Of a DNA stretch of 64,000 nucleotides, positions 1 through 10,597 are shown piece by piece; position 1 is the first letter of the stretch; each line of letters starts with the position of its first letter. Source of the stretch: Rhyacophila brunnea (lineage: Eukaryota; Arthropoda; Insecta; Trichoptera; Rhyacophilidae); assembly GCA_022495005.1 (NCBI GenBank), contig JAGYXB010002044.1, positions 310,001 through 374,000 on the forward strand, given 5' to 3'. A program made the position numbers and the translations under genes. The notes beneath the pieces are model-generated. The model worked only from the letters and a program-made list of their open reading frames with translations. It made no database searches and had not been told where the DNA came from.

Positions 1-472
1 AACCGGTCATTTAAAAAAATCGTGTTACACACTATTAAAAGGTATACGTAACTCTCAGCGGTCAGTGTCCAAGCGAGTGTTTTTAAATTTGTGTATTTTC
101 AATAAAAACTGATCATACATTCGTAAATCTTATGTAAATTTATTACTAAATAAAATATTAACAAAGAATATATTATGAAAATCGGAGTTTTAAAAAGTAG
201 TTTTCGTTTCATTCGTCTAAATTGAACTGAATATATTTTACCTAAATTATTAGCAAGTGCTAGTACGTTATAACTAAAATTCGAAATGATCCGGGCGTCG
301 GTTAGTAATTATTGCACTTAATTGATACCTTGGTTTAAAACACAATAACTGAAAGACAACTTTAAAAGTAACGTCGCAATCAGTAAGATGCCCGTTCACA
401 TTGGTGCGAATCCAGTGGTTACAGGTTTAAGTCCCGTCGGGCGATCAAACAAGTTTTTTTAAGTAGTCGTTA
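1..472. other. AT-rich sequence, nothing recognised
   Basis: No coding potential, terminal inverted repeats or recognised repeat family could be seen here. Confidence 0.5.
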
Positions 473-722
473 CTGCCAAAAATTGGTAAGTCTCGAAATC
501 ATGTTATGGAGCAATTTCAATTTGAAGTTTGACATGTCCTCTGAAATCAGGCATAATGCTAATTTATTTGTGCTTTATGTGCATGTTCTATATCTATAAT
601 ATTATCTCGGATGATCTTGTTTTTTTTTTCTAGCATACATATTATTTATATACAGACACACAATCCGTTGTTAATTCTAAATACTTAAATTATCGACTTA
701 TCAACTTTTGGCAGCAACCCAC
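473..722 (-). mobile_element. MITE family 1 (CTGCCAAAA termini), copy 1
   Basis: The ends are inverted repeats reading CTGCCAAAAATTGGTAAGTC on one side and, reversed, CTGCCAAAAGTTGATAAGTC on the other. The interior matches three other copies at 27621, 39325 and 47711, including a conserved ATAATTTA box next to one end and CATAACATGATTTCGAGAC next to the other. Relative to those copies this one is reversed. No coding sequence is present and I cannot assign a superfamily from the TSD. Confidence 0.8.
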
Positions 723-813
723 GATATATTAGAGGTGTTTCAAATTATGTAGTTATATTCAAAAAATAAACGATACGCCGTATTAGAAACTAGTGAAAAC
801 ATAAATAAATGAT

Positions 814-880
814 AGGAAGTGGGCTAACTTCTGCGTGCAGTTTCGAGTGTGGAGAAATATGGTTATCCTATTTTGTTTTC
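814..880 (+). repeat. Dispersed repeat X, 5' fragment
   Basis: It matches the start of a ~250-bp dispersed repeat seen most fully at 12235 and 30488: GAAGTGGG, then a stretch ending in CGAGTGTGGAGAA. Only the first ~65 bp are present. The class of repeat X is unknown. Confidence 0.5.
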
Positions 881-902
881 TTTATTTCTTCATTATTTTT
901 AT

Positions 903-1542
903 GATCCCCGGTAATTCCGGTATTTATTAATACCGGTTTCAAAAATCCAAACTACCGACATTTTCGGTGTTAAGAAACCACACTCGTTTATGTTTTTGAC
1001 ATTTTGACGATGAATTTAATGTTATTTCTTCATTAGCTTGTACTGTATTTCATATTCAATTGAGTATATAAGTTATGTGCTGATAAAATGCAAAATATTG
1101 ACTGAATCCAACATGGGTGAAATAACAATAAAACACAATTCATTAAAAAATATACCCATTTACAAAATTGTCTCGATAAATTAAACTAGGTGCTGATATC
1201 ATTTCGAAATAAAAAACATCCGTGACAAATGTTCAATTATTATTATAATTATTATTATTACAAGTGTTGAATTGAAGAAGCTTTTCCTGCAGCCGCGCTT
1301 ATTTTTTTTGAGTGCTTTAGTTGAAATTATAAATATATATTCAAATTATTTGTAAAAATCACCAATTCTACAATATTGTGATTAAATGTCACCATAATAC
1401 CTAAATGTAGGTAGGTAGGTTTTTTCTTTGTAATAACTATATTTACTGATAAGTAGGTACTTACGTTTTAACGAATACCGGTATTCAATAAGAAATACCG
1501 AAAAACCGGTATTGATATTTTCATTCGGTATTGCAATCCCTA
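903..1542. mobile_element. hAT-like MITE (ACCGGTAT termini), copy 1
   Basis: The right end reads TTCGGTATTGCAATCCCTA and is preceded by several ACCGGTAT motifs. The left end has the inverted partner motifs (ATACCGG, then TTTTCGGTGTTAAGAAA). The same arrangement, with a cleaner left end, recurs at 43495-44984. Termini of the type TAGGGATTGCAATACCG resemble known hAT families. The left boundary is degraded and no TSD is clear. Confidence 0.6.
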
Positions 1543-2090
1543 GAGGGAACTATGGTTGTTTGACGTGAAGCATCCAGGACACGTTTTCATCCCTTAGATT
1601 CCGTCCACCTTGATTGCCAGCATTGCCACACACCCAGACGTATGGTTAGTCAAAAATGACATGTTTAGAAACAGATTACAAATTTCAAGTTGATTATCAT
1701 AATATGACAGACGTCGCTTATGGAACAGCCTCGTGATTCATCCAACATAAATGATTCGTGATTCGAAAGACTCGAATCCAATAATAACTCATAATAAATA
1801 AATCCGTGAGTCTTTGCCTCACGTCTCCGTGAGCCCACGACTGTCGACCACGCCATAACGAGCCCGAATCCGACACGACATTATCGCCATCAGGGCCGCA
1901 ACAGGGCTGACGCTCTTAACATGGAAGTGTTAAATCAATTCCAAGCTTAAGTGACGGGTCACGTTCCTTCAAACGCCTTATACAAAATCATATAACAGAT
2001 GGAGATACTGCTATCTATGTAATATGACGACTGAGTGGTGTGCCTGAGGGTCATTTAGGGGGGAGAGAAGTAGTATTTGTTTTTCGAATA
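1543..2090. other. No recognised feature
   Basis: This is a stretch of mixed composition. A short ORF on the minus strand (1665-1856) has no recognisable motif and is probably chance. Confidence 0.45.
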
Positions 2091-2094
2091 TATA

Positions 2095-2190
2095 TGGTAG
2101 TGGCGATGGGTGGACGTAGGCTGTTAAGATCCAACATACAACAGTGTACACTTTGTTAGTCAAACGAATTTGTTTTCATTGAACTAATAA
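2095..2190 (-). repeat. Dispersed repeat Y, minus copy
   Basis: The reverse complement contains the repeat Y hallmarks: AATGAAAACAAAT, ACAAAGTGTACACT, then ATCTTAACAGCCTAC and CCATCGCCACTACC. Clearer copies lie at 12020 and 50290. Confidence 0.6.
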
Positions 2191-2200
2191 GTACTACATG

Positions 2201-2386
2201 TGTTCGAATCCTGGGTCTGGCATATACACATATTGTTTTTCAATTTGTGTTTGAGTCAGGGTATGGGCCTGGTTGAGCAAGTGGCTGACATGCATTTCTC
2301 GTAAAAGCAAAATCTGTTAATACAAACCTCCACTCTGAGGAGGCCCATATGATCTATTAGGATTGAACATGATCGGTAGATAGTAT
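2201..2386 (+). mobile_element. SINE-1, 5'-truncated
   Basis: This is a tRNA-derived SINE that begins at its Pol III box B (GTTCGAATCC). It continues through the family body: ACACATATTGTTTTTCAATT, GAGCAAGTGGCTGACA, TTTCTCGTAAAA and CCTCCACTCTGAGGAGGCCC. The box A half of the tRNA-like head is missing. The full-length reference copy in this window is at 54582-54822. Confidence 0.85.
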
Positions 2387-2450
2387 TTATTAGTTTTTAA
2401 AATTCAACTTAACCCTGCCAAATCCAAGCCATAGTAGATAATTAATAGTC

Positions 2451-2545
2451 AAAAAATATTCATGTATCTATAAAATATCTAAAATTATGCCATTCATTAA
2501 ACCATACATAATTTTAGATATTTTATAGATACATGAATATTTTTT
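2451..2545. repeat. Perfect 39-bp hairpin
   Basis: Two perfectly complementary 39-nt arms (2451-2489 and 2507-2545) flank a 17-nt loop. The stem is AT-rich and starts AAAAAATATTCATGTATC. It lies just left of the interrupted repeat Y. It could be a recent snap-back duplication or a transcribed hairpin; nothing here decides which. Confidence 0.9.
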
Positions 2546-2552
2546 ATTCTTC

Positions 2553-2620
2553 CGATTATGATTTGGTTTAGGCAAGGCTTAATGAATTTCAGAAACTAAC
2601 ACCATCTGTAATAATATGTA
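2553..2620 (+). repeat. Repeat Y, left half, split by the Helitron cluster
   Basis: The GGTTTAGGCA...TTAATGAATTTC...ACCATCTGTAATAAT stretch matches the first part of repeat Y at 12020 and 50290. The match stops at the Helitron 3' terminus at 2621. The second half of the same repeat resumes after 11926, so together the halves mark the insertion site. Confidence 0.7.
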
Positions 2621-2789
2621 CTAGCTGAGCCAGCTGGCTCTCGCCAATCTGTCTCGCTAGGTCTTGCAGACGGCTTGGCGGTGTTGGATTTTATTATAAT
2701 TGTGAAGTATGCATAGATGGCGCCATAGTTTTCTCTTCGTGATGGATTTTTTATTCACTTCAGACAGTTTGACATTTCGCTGATAGTAG

Positions 2790-3795
2790 TAGAATGAGGT
2801 TGCGGAATCCTTCATCCAGCAGTGGATTGATCCTAGTTGATGATGATGATGATAACGATATGAGTATGTAGATAAATATAATATCACCAATTTTGATAAA
2901 TACAGCAATTCAAATGACAGAAAGGAAAATAATCAGGCTAGAGAACCCTTCATCCAGCAGTGGATTAGATCAGGTCGATGGTGACGATGACGACATTAAT
3001 ATGTAGATAAATATAATATCACCGATTTTGATAAATACAGCAATTCAAATGACTGAAAGGAATAAAATCAGGCTAGAGAACCCTTCATCCAGCAGTGGAT
3101 TGATCCTAGTTGATGATGATTATGATGATAACGATATGAATATGTAGATAAATATAATTTCACCGATTTTGATTAATACAGCAATTCAAAAGACAGAAAG
3201 GAGTAGAATCAGGCTAAGGAGGGCTTTATCCAGCAGTGGATTGGTTCAGGTCGATGATGATAATGACAATATAAATATGTAGGTAAATATAATATCACCG
3301 ATTTTGATAAATACAGCAATTAAAATGCAGAAAAGTATAGAATCAGGCTAGGGAGGCCTTAATCCAGCAGTGGATTGGTTCAGGTCGATGTTGATAAGGA
3401 TGATATAAATAAGTATATTATCACAAATTCGTTTAACTGCTAGTAGTAGAATCAGGTTGTGGAACCCTTCATCCAGCAGTGGATTGATCCTAGATGATGA
3501 TGATGATGATGATAACGATACGAATATGTAGATAATTATAATATCACCGATTTTGATAAACACAGCAATTCAAATGACAGAAAGGAGTAGAATCAGGGTA
3601 GGGAGGCCTTTATCCAGCAGTGGATTGGTTCAAGTCGATGATTATGATGACGATATAAATATGAGGATAAATATAATATCACCGATTTTGATAAATACAG
3701 GAATTCAAATGACAGAAAGGAATAGAATCAGGCTAGGGAGGCCTTTATCCAGCAGTGGATTGATCCTCGTTGATAATGATTTAAATAATATGTAT
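2790..3795 (-). repeat. ~137-bp minisatellite built from a LINE 3' end
   Basis: Eight units carry the motif CCAGCAGTGGA at about 2816, 2950, 3088, 3230, 3363, 3472, 3612 and 3748. Most units are ~137 bp. Read on the + strand each unit holds TTCATCCAGCAGTGGATT, which would encode FIQQWI, followed by a GATGATGATG run. That is the C-terminal codon string plus tail of the RTE-type LINE 3' ends seen at 25845 and 63165. The ORFs across this array are passengers. Confidence 0.85.
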
Positions 3796-3954
3796 AACAC
3801 CAATTATTGTTGAATACCTTTTAAATATTTTTGGGTTATATGAGCCAATTTAATTGAATGTTTATAAGTTTCATTGGTTTAAAAAATTATCATTTAACAG
3901 CCATAAAAAAAATGTTACGTTATTAAATTTTGACATAATATTCTATGGTTGATC

Positions 3955-4319
3955 CAGTGTTGCCATGACTACTTAAATTTCAGTAGATCAAATGATATTT
4001 TTTGCCAATATACTAAATTTTTGATTTTTTTTCGAAATTCAAGAAATCTTCTGATATTTGTGTTTCTTTTGACCTTTTTTGATGTTATACACTTCTAAAT
4101 TGACATAAAAAGCATTGTAACTCTACCCAAGAGCGCCATTTTACCCATTAATATCATCATTGCTAACAGTAAATTAATATTATTAGTTATTGTTATTCTT
4201 ATTAGTTTTAAATCATATCTTATAAACCACATTTTTCAAAATCTACTGATATTTTATGAAATCTACTGAATTTTTTGTCAAAATCTACTGAAATTTTAAA
4301 TTTTGACTTGGCAACACTG
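3955..4319. mobile_element. hAT-type MITE with 8-bp TSD GGTTGATC
   Basis: The termini are CAGTGTTGCCA and TGGCAACACTG, and the element is flanked by a perfect 8-bp duplication GGTTGATC (3947-3954 and 4320-4327). CAGTG termini with 8-bp TSDs are typical of hAT elements. The 365-bp interior is AT-rich with repeated TCAGTAGAT motifs and codes for nothing. A homologous copy with the same TSD lies in H3 at 10177-10597. Confidence 0.85.
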
Positions 4320-4667
4320 GGTTGATCGCATAGTCAGTGTCGCCATGTCTATCTACTAATTTTTTAAATTTTGGCTTAGCAACACTGGGTTGATCGCATA
4401 GTCAGTGTTGCCATGTCTATCTACTGATTTTTTTTTAAATTTTGACTTGCAACACTGGTTGATCGCATAGTCAGTGTTGCCATGTCTATCTACTAATTTT
4501 TTAAATTTTGGCTTGGCAACACTGGGTTGATCGCATAGTCAGTGTTGCCATGTCTATCTACTGATTTTTTTTTTAATTTTGACTTTGCAACACTGGTTGA
4601 TCGCATAGTCAGTGTTGCCATGTATATCTACTGAATTTTTAAATTTCGACTTGGCAACACTGCAACC
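4320..4667. repeat. ~69-bp tandem array of miniature hAT ends
   Basis: Five units start at 4335, 4403, 4472, 4540 and 4610. Each is a ~53-bp mini-element with CAGTGTTGCCA...TGGCAACACTG termini joined by the linker GGTTGATCGCATAGT. The linker begins with the 8-bp TSD of the neighbouring MITE, so the array looks like repeated duplication of one internally deleted MITE plus its flank. Confidence 0.85.
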
Positions 4668-5021
4668 CAGTGTTGCCAAGTCAAAATTTAAAATTTCATA
4701 AGATTTTGAAAAATGTGGTTTATTAGATATGATTTAAAACTAATAAGAATAACAATAACTAATAATATTAATTTATTGTAAACAATGATGATATTAATGG
4801 GTAAATGGCGCTCTTGGGTAGAGTTACAATGCTTTTTATGTCAATTTAGAAGTGTATAACATCAAAAAGGTCATGCGTAAATCATTTCAAGTTTATTATT
4901 AAAAGAATCATCAGTTAATTTACAATTATGGAGAAACACAAATATCAGTAGATTTCTTGAATTTCGAAAAAAAATCAAAAATTCAGTATATTGGCAAATT
5001 TCAGTAGACATGGCAACACTG
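4668..5021. mobile_element. hAT-type MITE, inverted copy inside H1
   Basis: This has the same termini and interior as 3955-4319 but in opposite orientation (interior GTGGTTTATTAGATATGATT, then AGAAACACAAATATCAGTAG). The matching copy in H3 is at 9478-9833. Confidence 0.75.
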
Positions 5022-5106
5022 CTGGGTTGATCGCATAGTCAGTGTTGCCATGTCTATCTACTGAATTTTAAATTTTGACTTGGCAACACTGGGTTGATCG
5101 CATAGT

Positions 5107-5361
5107 CAGTGTTGCCATGTCTACTGGAATTTCATTAGATCTACTGAAATTTTTGTCAGGAAAAGAAGAAATTATGATATTTGTGATGAACAAAAGTCAC
5201 TTTTTACATAATTTTTTAAAAGACACTTGTGAGATTATGTCAATATGCACGCTTTCACCAAACACAATCGTTGAATTTCATACATTTTTGTCAATCAATG
5301 GTATTTTGAAGAAAAAATCAAAAAATCTACTGAACTTTGAAAATGTTAGTTGGCAACACTG
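5107..5361. mobile_element. hAT-type MITE variant (255 bp) inside H1
   Basis: CAGTGTTGCCATGTC and TTGGCAACACTG ends enclose an interior different from the 365-bp MITE. An almost identical 255-bp copy lies inverted at 9137-9391. A 108-codon frame runs through both copies with very few differences. It overlaps the termini and shows no domain, so I read it as chance, kept by recent duplication. Confidence 0.7.
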
Positions 5362-6317
5362 GTTGATACCTTTTAAATATTTTTGGGTTATAATGAGCTA
5401 ATTAAATGAATATAAGTTTCATTGGTTCAAAATAAAAATTGATTCAACAGCCTTATAAAAAAAAAAAAAGTGACATCATATTTTAAAATTTTCATTGGTA
5501 TTTTAAAACGCCGATATGTCGTACGCCCGCGTTTCAATGAAATGATCAGTTTTAATCGGAATTCGTATAAATGTTATTGTTTATTTGAATATTTATAGTT
5601 ATCTATGGGTGCTTGTTATAAATGTGAGTTATTATATAGTGCTGTGCATTTTTAAATCATTAGGAGACGTAAATAATATCACCTGTCGTTTTTTACATAA
5701 ACAAATAATGACGGATGTTACCTATTTTTTAAAAGTGATTTTTTGTGACTGTGTTAAGTTATATAAAATTGTGCTCACTTCAACTTACAGTCACTCGAAT
5801 GCATCTCATAAGTAAATATGTGGTGAGTCAATTGAAATACCGTATGTTAGTATACATAGCGTAATAAATTTATAGTGTCATAAGACTTGATTTCCGTCAG
5901 AGGTGTAGAAACTTAACTTAAACAGAGAACTTAATTCATAAAAATTTAAATAAATCAGTTCTAATATGTTTATCGATCAATCTTATTATGATTAGTTTGT
6001 GAAAATTGATTGTATATATCGGTTAAAACGCATTTTAAATTTAAAGCGGCCATCTTTGTTTAGTCGGTTCGAGTGTTGCAAACATTGTGAAAAAATAAAT
6101 TCCCATATTGTCAATAATGTGACGTATGTGCAGGAAAGCTTTAGAGAAACATTAATATTATATCGCAAGATAACTTAAATTCGGAAAACCCTTCCTTTCA
6201 TACTCTATATGACCTATTTGAATTTCGAACATTCAATTAGTGTGTTTGGCGTTTGAACCCATCAGACGTGACGAATAAGGCACACAATCGCTCGCAAAAA
6301 CGGGCAAATCTGTAGGA
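5362..6317 (-). mobile_element. 5' block of H1
   Basis: This 5'-proximal unique block is shared with H3 (8108-9136, inverted) and, over most of its length, with H4 (11084-11926). It contains the conserved GTACGCCCGCG and AAGATGGCCGC (minus-strand) motifs. No ORF is shared as a plausible protein. Confidence 0.7.
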
Positions 6318-6332
6318 TAATAATATATAGGA
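6318..6332. other. Junction sequence between H1 and H2
   Basis: TAATAATATATAGGA follows the 5' terminus of H1. Its exact reverse complement lies between H2 and H3 (8093-8107). Shared flank beyond the element ends points to inverted duplication of the locus and not to two unrelated insertions. Confidence 0.7.
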
Positions 6333-8090
6333 AATCTACTGATATTTGTGTTTCTCCATAATTGTAAATTAACTGATGATTCTTTCAATAATAAACTTGA
6401 AATGATTTACGCATGACCTTTTTTATTATACTTTAATTGACATCTATCTAAGAGCGTTATTTTACCCATTAATATCATCATTGTTTACAGTAATTAAAAT
6501 TATTAGTTATTGTTATTCTTATTAGTTTATATCATATCTAATAAACCACATTTTTCAAAATCTTCTGAAATTTTAAATTTTGACTTGGCAACACTGGGTT
6601 ACAGTGTTGCCAAGTCAAAATTTAAAAATTCAGTAGATAGAAATGGCAACACTGACTATGCGATCAACCCAGTGTTGCCAAGCCAAAATTTAAAAAATCA
6701 GTAGATAGACATGGCGACACTGACTATGCGATCAACCCAGTGTTGCCAAGTCAAAATTTAAAATTTCAGTAGATTTTGACAAAAAATTCAGTAGATTTCA
6801 TAAAATATCAGTAGATTTTGAAAAATGTGGTTTATTAGATATGATTTAAAACTAATAAGAATAACAATAACTAATAATATTAATTTACTGTAAGCAATGA
6901 TGATATTAATGGGTAAAATGGCGCTCTTGGGTAGAGTTACAATGCTTTTTATGTCAATTTAGAAGTGTATAACATCAAAAAAGGTCATGCGTATATCATT
7001 TCAAGTTTATTATTGAAAGAATCATCAGTTAATTTACAATTATGGAGAAACACAAATATCAGTAGATTTCTTGAATTTCATTTATTATATTATCTATAAT
7101 TATCATTATTAATACATTACATACATTACTATAATTATAATTATCATTAATAATAATATATTATCTATATACTATTAATTATATTTATCTACATATTCAT
7201 ATCATCATCATCATCAACTAGGATCAATCCACTGCTGGATGAAGGGTTCCACAACCTGATTCTACTACTAGCAGTTAAACGAATTTGTGATACTATACCT
7301 ATTTATATCATCCTTATCAACATCGACCTGAACCAATCCACTGCTGGATTAAGGCCTCCCTAGCCTGATTCTATTCCTTTCTGCATTTTAATTGCTGTAT
7401 TTATCAAAATCGGTGATATTATATTTATCTACATATTTATATTGTCATTATCATCATCGACCTGAACCAATCCACCGCTGGATAAAGCCCTCCCTAGCCT
7501 GATTCTACTCCTTTCTGTCTTTTGAATTGCTGTATTTATCAAAATCGGTGAAATTATATTTATCTACATATTCATATCGTTATAATCATCATCATCATCA
7601 ACTAGGATCAATCCACTGCTGGATGAAGGGTTCTCTAGCCTGATTCTATTCCTTTCTGTCATTTGAATTGCTGTATTTATCAAAATCGGTGATATTATAT
7701 TTATCTACATATTTATATCGTCATCGTCACCATCGACCTGATCTAATCCACTGCTGGATGAAGGGTTCTCTAGCCTGATTCTATTCCTTTCTGTCATTTG
7801 AATTGCTGTATTTATCAAAATTGGTGATATTATATTTATCTACATACTCATATCGTTATCATCATCAACATCAACTAGGATCAATCCACTGCTGGATGAA
7901 GGATTCCGCAACCTCATTCTACTACTATCAGCGAAATGTCAAACTGTCTGACGTGAATAAAAAATCCATCCCGAAGAGAAAACTATGGCGCCATCTATGC
8001 ATACTTCACAATTATAATAAAATCCAACACCGCTAAGCCGTCTGCAAGACCTAGCGAGACAGACTGGCGAGAGCCAGCTGGCTCAGCTAG
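6333..8090 (+). mobile_element. Helitron-like element H2, 5'-truncated
   Basis: Plus-strand copy with an intact 3' end: hairpin GAGCCAGCTGGCTC, then AGCTAG at 8085-8090, followed by T. It carries MITE and array pieces (about 6340-7080), a six-unit LINE-derived minisatellite (7200-7900) and the 3' block (7905-8090). The 5' block with TCCTACAG is absent. The last ~920 bp are collinear with the 3' part of H1 in inverted orientation. Confidence 0.7.
7200..7900 (+). repeat. LINE-derived minisatellite in H2
   Basis: Six units of the same ~137-bp repeat as in H1 lie inverted relative to it (TCCACTGCTGGAT at about 7228, 7337, 7470, 7611, 7747 and 7882). Unit order and unit-specific variants follow H1, including one ~110-bp short unit, so the two arrays share an origin after expansion. 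Confidence 0.8.
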
Positions 8091-8499
8091 TCTCCTATAT
8101 ATTATTATCCTACAGATTTGCCCGTTTTTGCGAGCGATTGTGTGCCTTATTCGTCACGTCCGATGGGTTCAAACGCCAAACACACTAATTGAATGTTCGA
8201 AATTCAAATAGGTCATATAGAGTATGAAAGGAAGGGTTTTCCGAATTTAAGCTATCTTGCGATATAATATTGATGTTTCTCTAAAGCTTTCCGGCACATA
8301 CGTCACATTATTGACAATATGGGAATTTATTTTTTCACAATGTTTGCAACACTCGAACCGACTAAACAAAGATGGCCGCTTTAAATTTAAAATGCGTTTT
8401 AACCGATATATACAATCAATTTTCACAAACTAATCATAATAAGATTGATCGATAAACATATTAGAACTGATTTATTTAAATTTTTATAAATTAACTTCT

Positions 8500-8631
8500 C
8501 TGTTTATGTTAAGCTTCTACACCTCTGACGGAAATCAAGTCTTTTGACACTATAAATTTATTACTCTGTTTAAGTTAAATTTCTACACCTCTAACGGAAA
8601 TCAAGTCTTTTGACACTATAAATTTATTACG
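8500..8631 (+). repeat. 66-bp tandem duplication unique to H3
   Basis: A CTGTTTA...TTATTAC segment containing CGGAAATCAAGTCTTTTGAC occurs twice in tandem (8500-8565 and 8566-8631). It occurs once in H1 and H4. It is a local duplication that postdates the split of the copies. Confidence 0.8.
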
Positions 8632-9838
8632 CTATGTATACTAACATACGGTATTTCAATTGACTGACCACATATTTACTTATGAGATGCATTCGAGTGA
8701 CTGTAAGTTGAAGTGAGCACAATTTTATATAACTTAACACAGTCACAAAAAAATCACTTTTAAAAAATAGGTAACATCCGTCATTATTTTTTGTTTATGT
8801 AAAAAACGACAGGTGATATTATTTACGTCTCACAATGATTTAAAAATGCACAGCACTATATAATAACTCACATTTATAACAAGCACCCATAGATAACTAT
8901 AAATATTCAAATAAACAATAACATTTATACGAATTCCGATTAAAACTGATCATTTCATTGAAACGCGGGCGTACGACATATCGGCGTTTTAAGATACCAA
9001 TGAAAATTTTAAAATATGATGTCACTTTTGTTTTTTTTTTTTTAAGGCTGTTGAATCAATTTTTATTTTGAACCAATGAAACTTATATACATTTAATTAG
9101 CTCATTATAACCCAAAAATATTTAAAAGGTATCAACCAGTGTTGCCAACTAACATTTTCAAAGTTCAGTAGATTTTTTGATTTTTTCTTCAAAATACCAT
9201 TGATTGACAAAAATGTATGAAATTCAACCATTGTGTTTGGTGAAAGCGTGCATATTGACATAATCTCACAAGTGTCTTTTAAAAAATCATGTAAAAAGTG
9301 ACTTTTGTTCATCACAAATATCATTATTTCTTCTTTTCCTGACAACAATTTCAGTAGATCTAATGAAATTCCAGTAGACATGGCAACACTGACTATGCGA
9401 TCAACCCAGTGTTGCCAAGTCAAAATTTAAAAATTCAGTAGATAGACATGGCAACACTGACTATGCGATCAACCCAGCAGTGTTGCCATGTCTACTGAAA
9501 TTTGCCAATATACTGAATTTTTGATTTTTTTTCGAAATTCAAGAAATCTACTGATATTTGTGTTTCTCCATAATTGTAAATTAACTGATGATTCTTTCAA
9601 TAATAAACTTGAAATGATTTACGCATGACCTTTTTTGATGTTATACACTTCTAAATTGACATAAAAAGCATTGTAACTCTACCCAAGAGCGCCATTTTAC
9701 CCATTAATATCATCATTGCTTACAGTAAATTAATATTATTAGTTATTGTTATTCTTATTAGTTTTAAATCATATCTAATAAACCACATTTTTCAAAATCT
9801 TCTGAAATTTTAAATTTTGACTTGGCAACACTGGGTTG

Positions 9839-10176
9839 CAGTGTTGCCAAGTCAAAATTTAAAAATTCAGTAGATAGACATGGCAACACTGACTAATGCG
9901 ATCAACCCAGTGTTGCCAAGTCAAAATTTTAAAAAAATCAGTAGATAGACATGGCAACACTGACTATGCGATCAATCCAGTGTTGCCAAGCCAAAATTTA
10001 AAAAATCAGTAGATAGACATGGCGACACTGTGATCAACCCAGTGTTGCCAAGTCAAAATTTAAAAAATCAGTAGATAGACATGGCAACACTGACTATGCG
10101 ATCAACCCAGTGCTGCCAAGCCAAAATTTAAAAAAATCAGTAGATAGACATGGCGACACTGACTATGCGATCAACC
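9839..10176. repeat. ~69-bp tandem array in H3
   Basis: This is the counterpart of the array at 4320-4667 in inverted orientation: five mini-elements with CAGTGTTGCCA/TGGCAACACTG ends separated by ACTATGCGATCAACC linkers. One linker has lost seven bases near 10029. Confidence 0.8.
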
Positions 10177-10597
10177 CAGTGTTGCCAAGTCAAAATTTAA
10201 AATTTCAGTAGATTTTGACAAAAAATTCAGTAGATTTCATAAAATATCAGTAGATTTTGAAAAATGTGGTTTATTAGATATGATTTAAAACTAATAAGAA
10301 TAACAATAACTAATAATGTTAATTTACTGTAAACAATGATGATATTAATGGGTAAAATGGTGCTCTTGGGTAGAGTTACAATGCTTTTTATGTAAATTTA
10401 GAAGTGTATAACATCAAAAAAGGTCATGCGTAAATCATTTCAAGTTTATTATTGAAAGAATCATCAGTTAATTTACAATTGTGGAGAAACACAAATATCA
10501 GTAGATTTCTTGAATTTCTAAAAAAAATCAAAAATTCAGTATATTGGCAAAAAATATCAGTTGATCTACTGAAATTTCAGTAGACATGGCAATACTG
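10177..10597. mobile_element. hAT-type MITE in H3, TSD GATCAACC
   Basis: The ends are CAGTGTTGCCA and TGGCAATACTG, and perfect 8-bp flanks GATCAACC lie at 10169-10176 and 10598-10605. It is the same insertion as 3955-4319 seen on the other strand, so that MITE entered the Helitron before the Helitron was duplicated. Confidence 0.85.

Larger units (their letters stand above)
2621..6317 (-). mobile_element. Helitron-like element H1 (3.7 kb, non-autonomous)
   Basis: Read on the minus strand, the element starts at 6317 with TCCTACAGATTTGCCCG preceded by A. It ends at 2621 with a hairpin region (CTGGCTC palindrome) and CTAG followed by T. TC start, CTRR end, a 3' hairpin and A/T insertion without TSD are the known Helitron signature. 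From 5' to 3' it contains a unique block (6317-5362), hAT-type MITEs and a tandem array made from them (5361-3955), a LINE-derived minisatellite (about 3790-2790), and a conserved 3' block (2810-2621). No Rep/helicase coding is visible, so it would depend on an autonomous partner. Copies H2, H3 and H4 follow. Confidence 0.75.

Noticed and set aside
3348..3813. Frames with GRPLSSSGL and poly-Ser strings
   Set aside because: They are read-throughs of the minisatellite (CCAGCAGTGGA and GATGATG) and not a protein.
5075..5401. 108-codon frame conserved in two inverted copies (also 9097-9423)
   Set aside because: It runs across the ends of an hAT-type MITE and its linker, has no domain, and the two copies are recent duplicates, so conservation means little.
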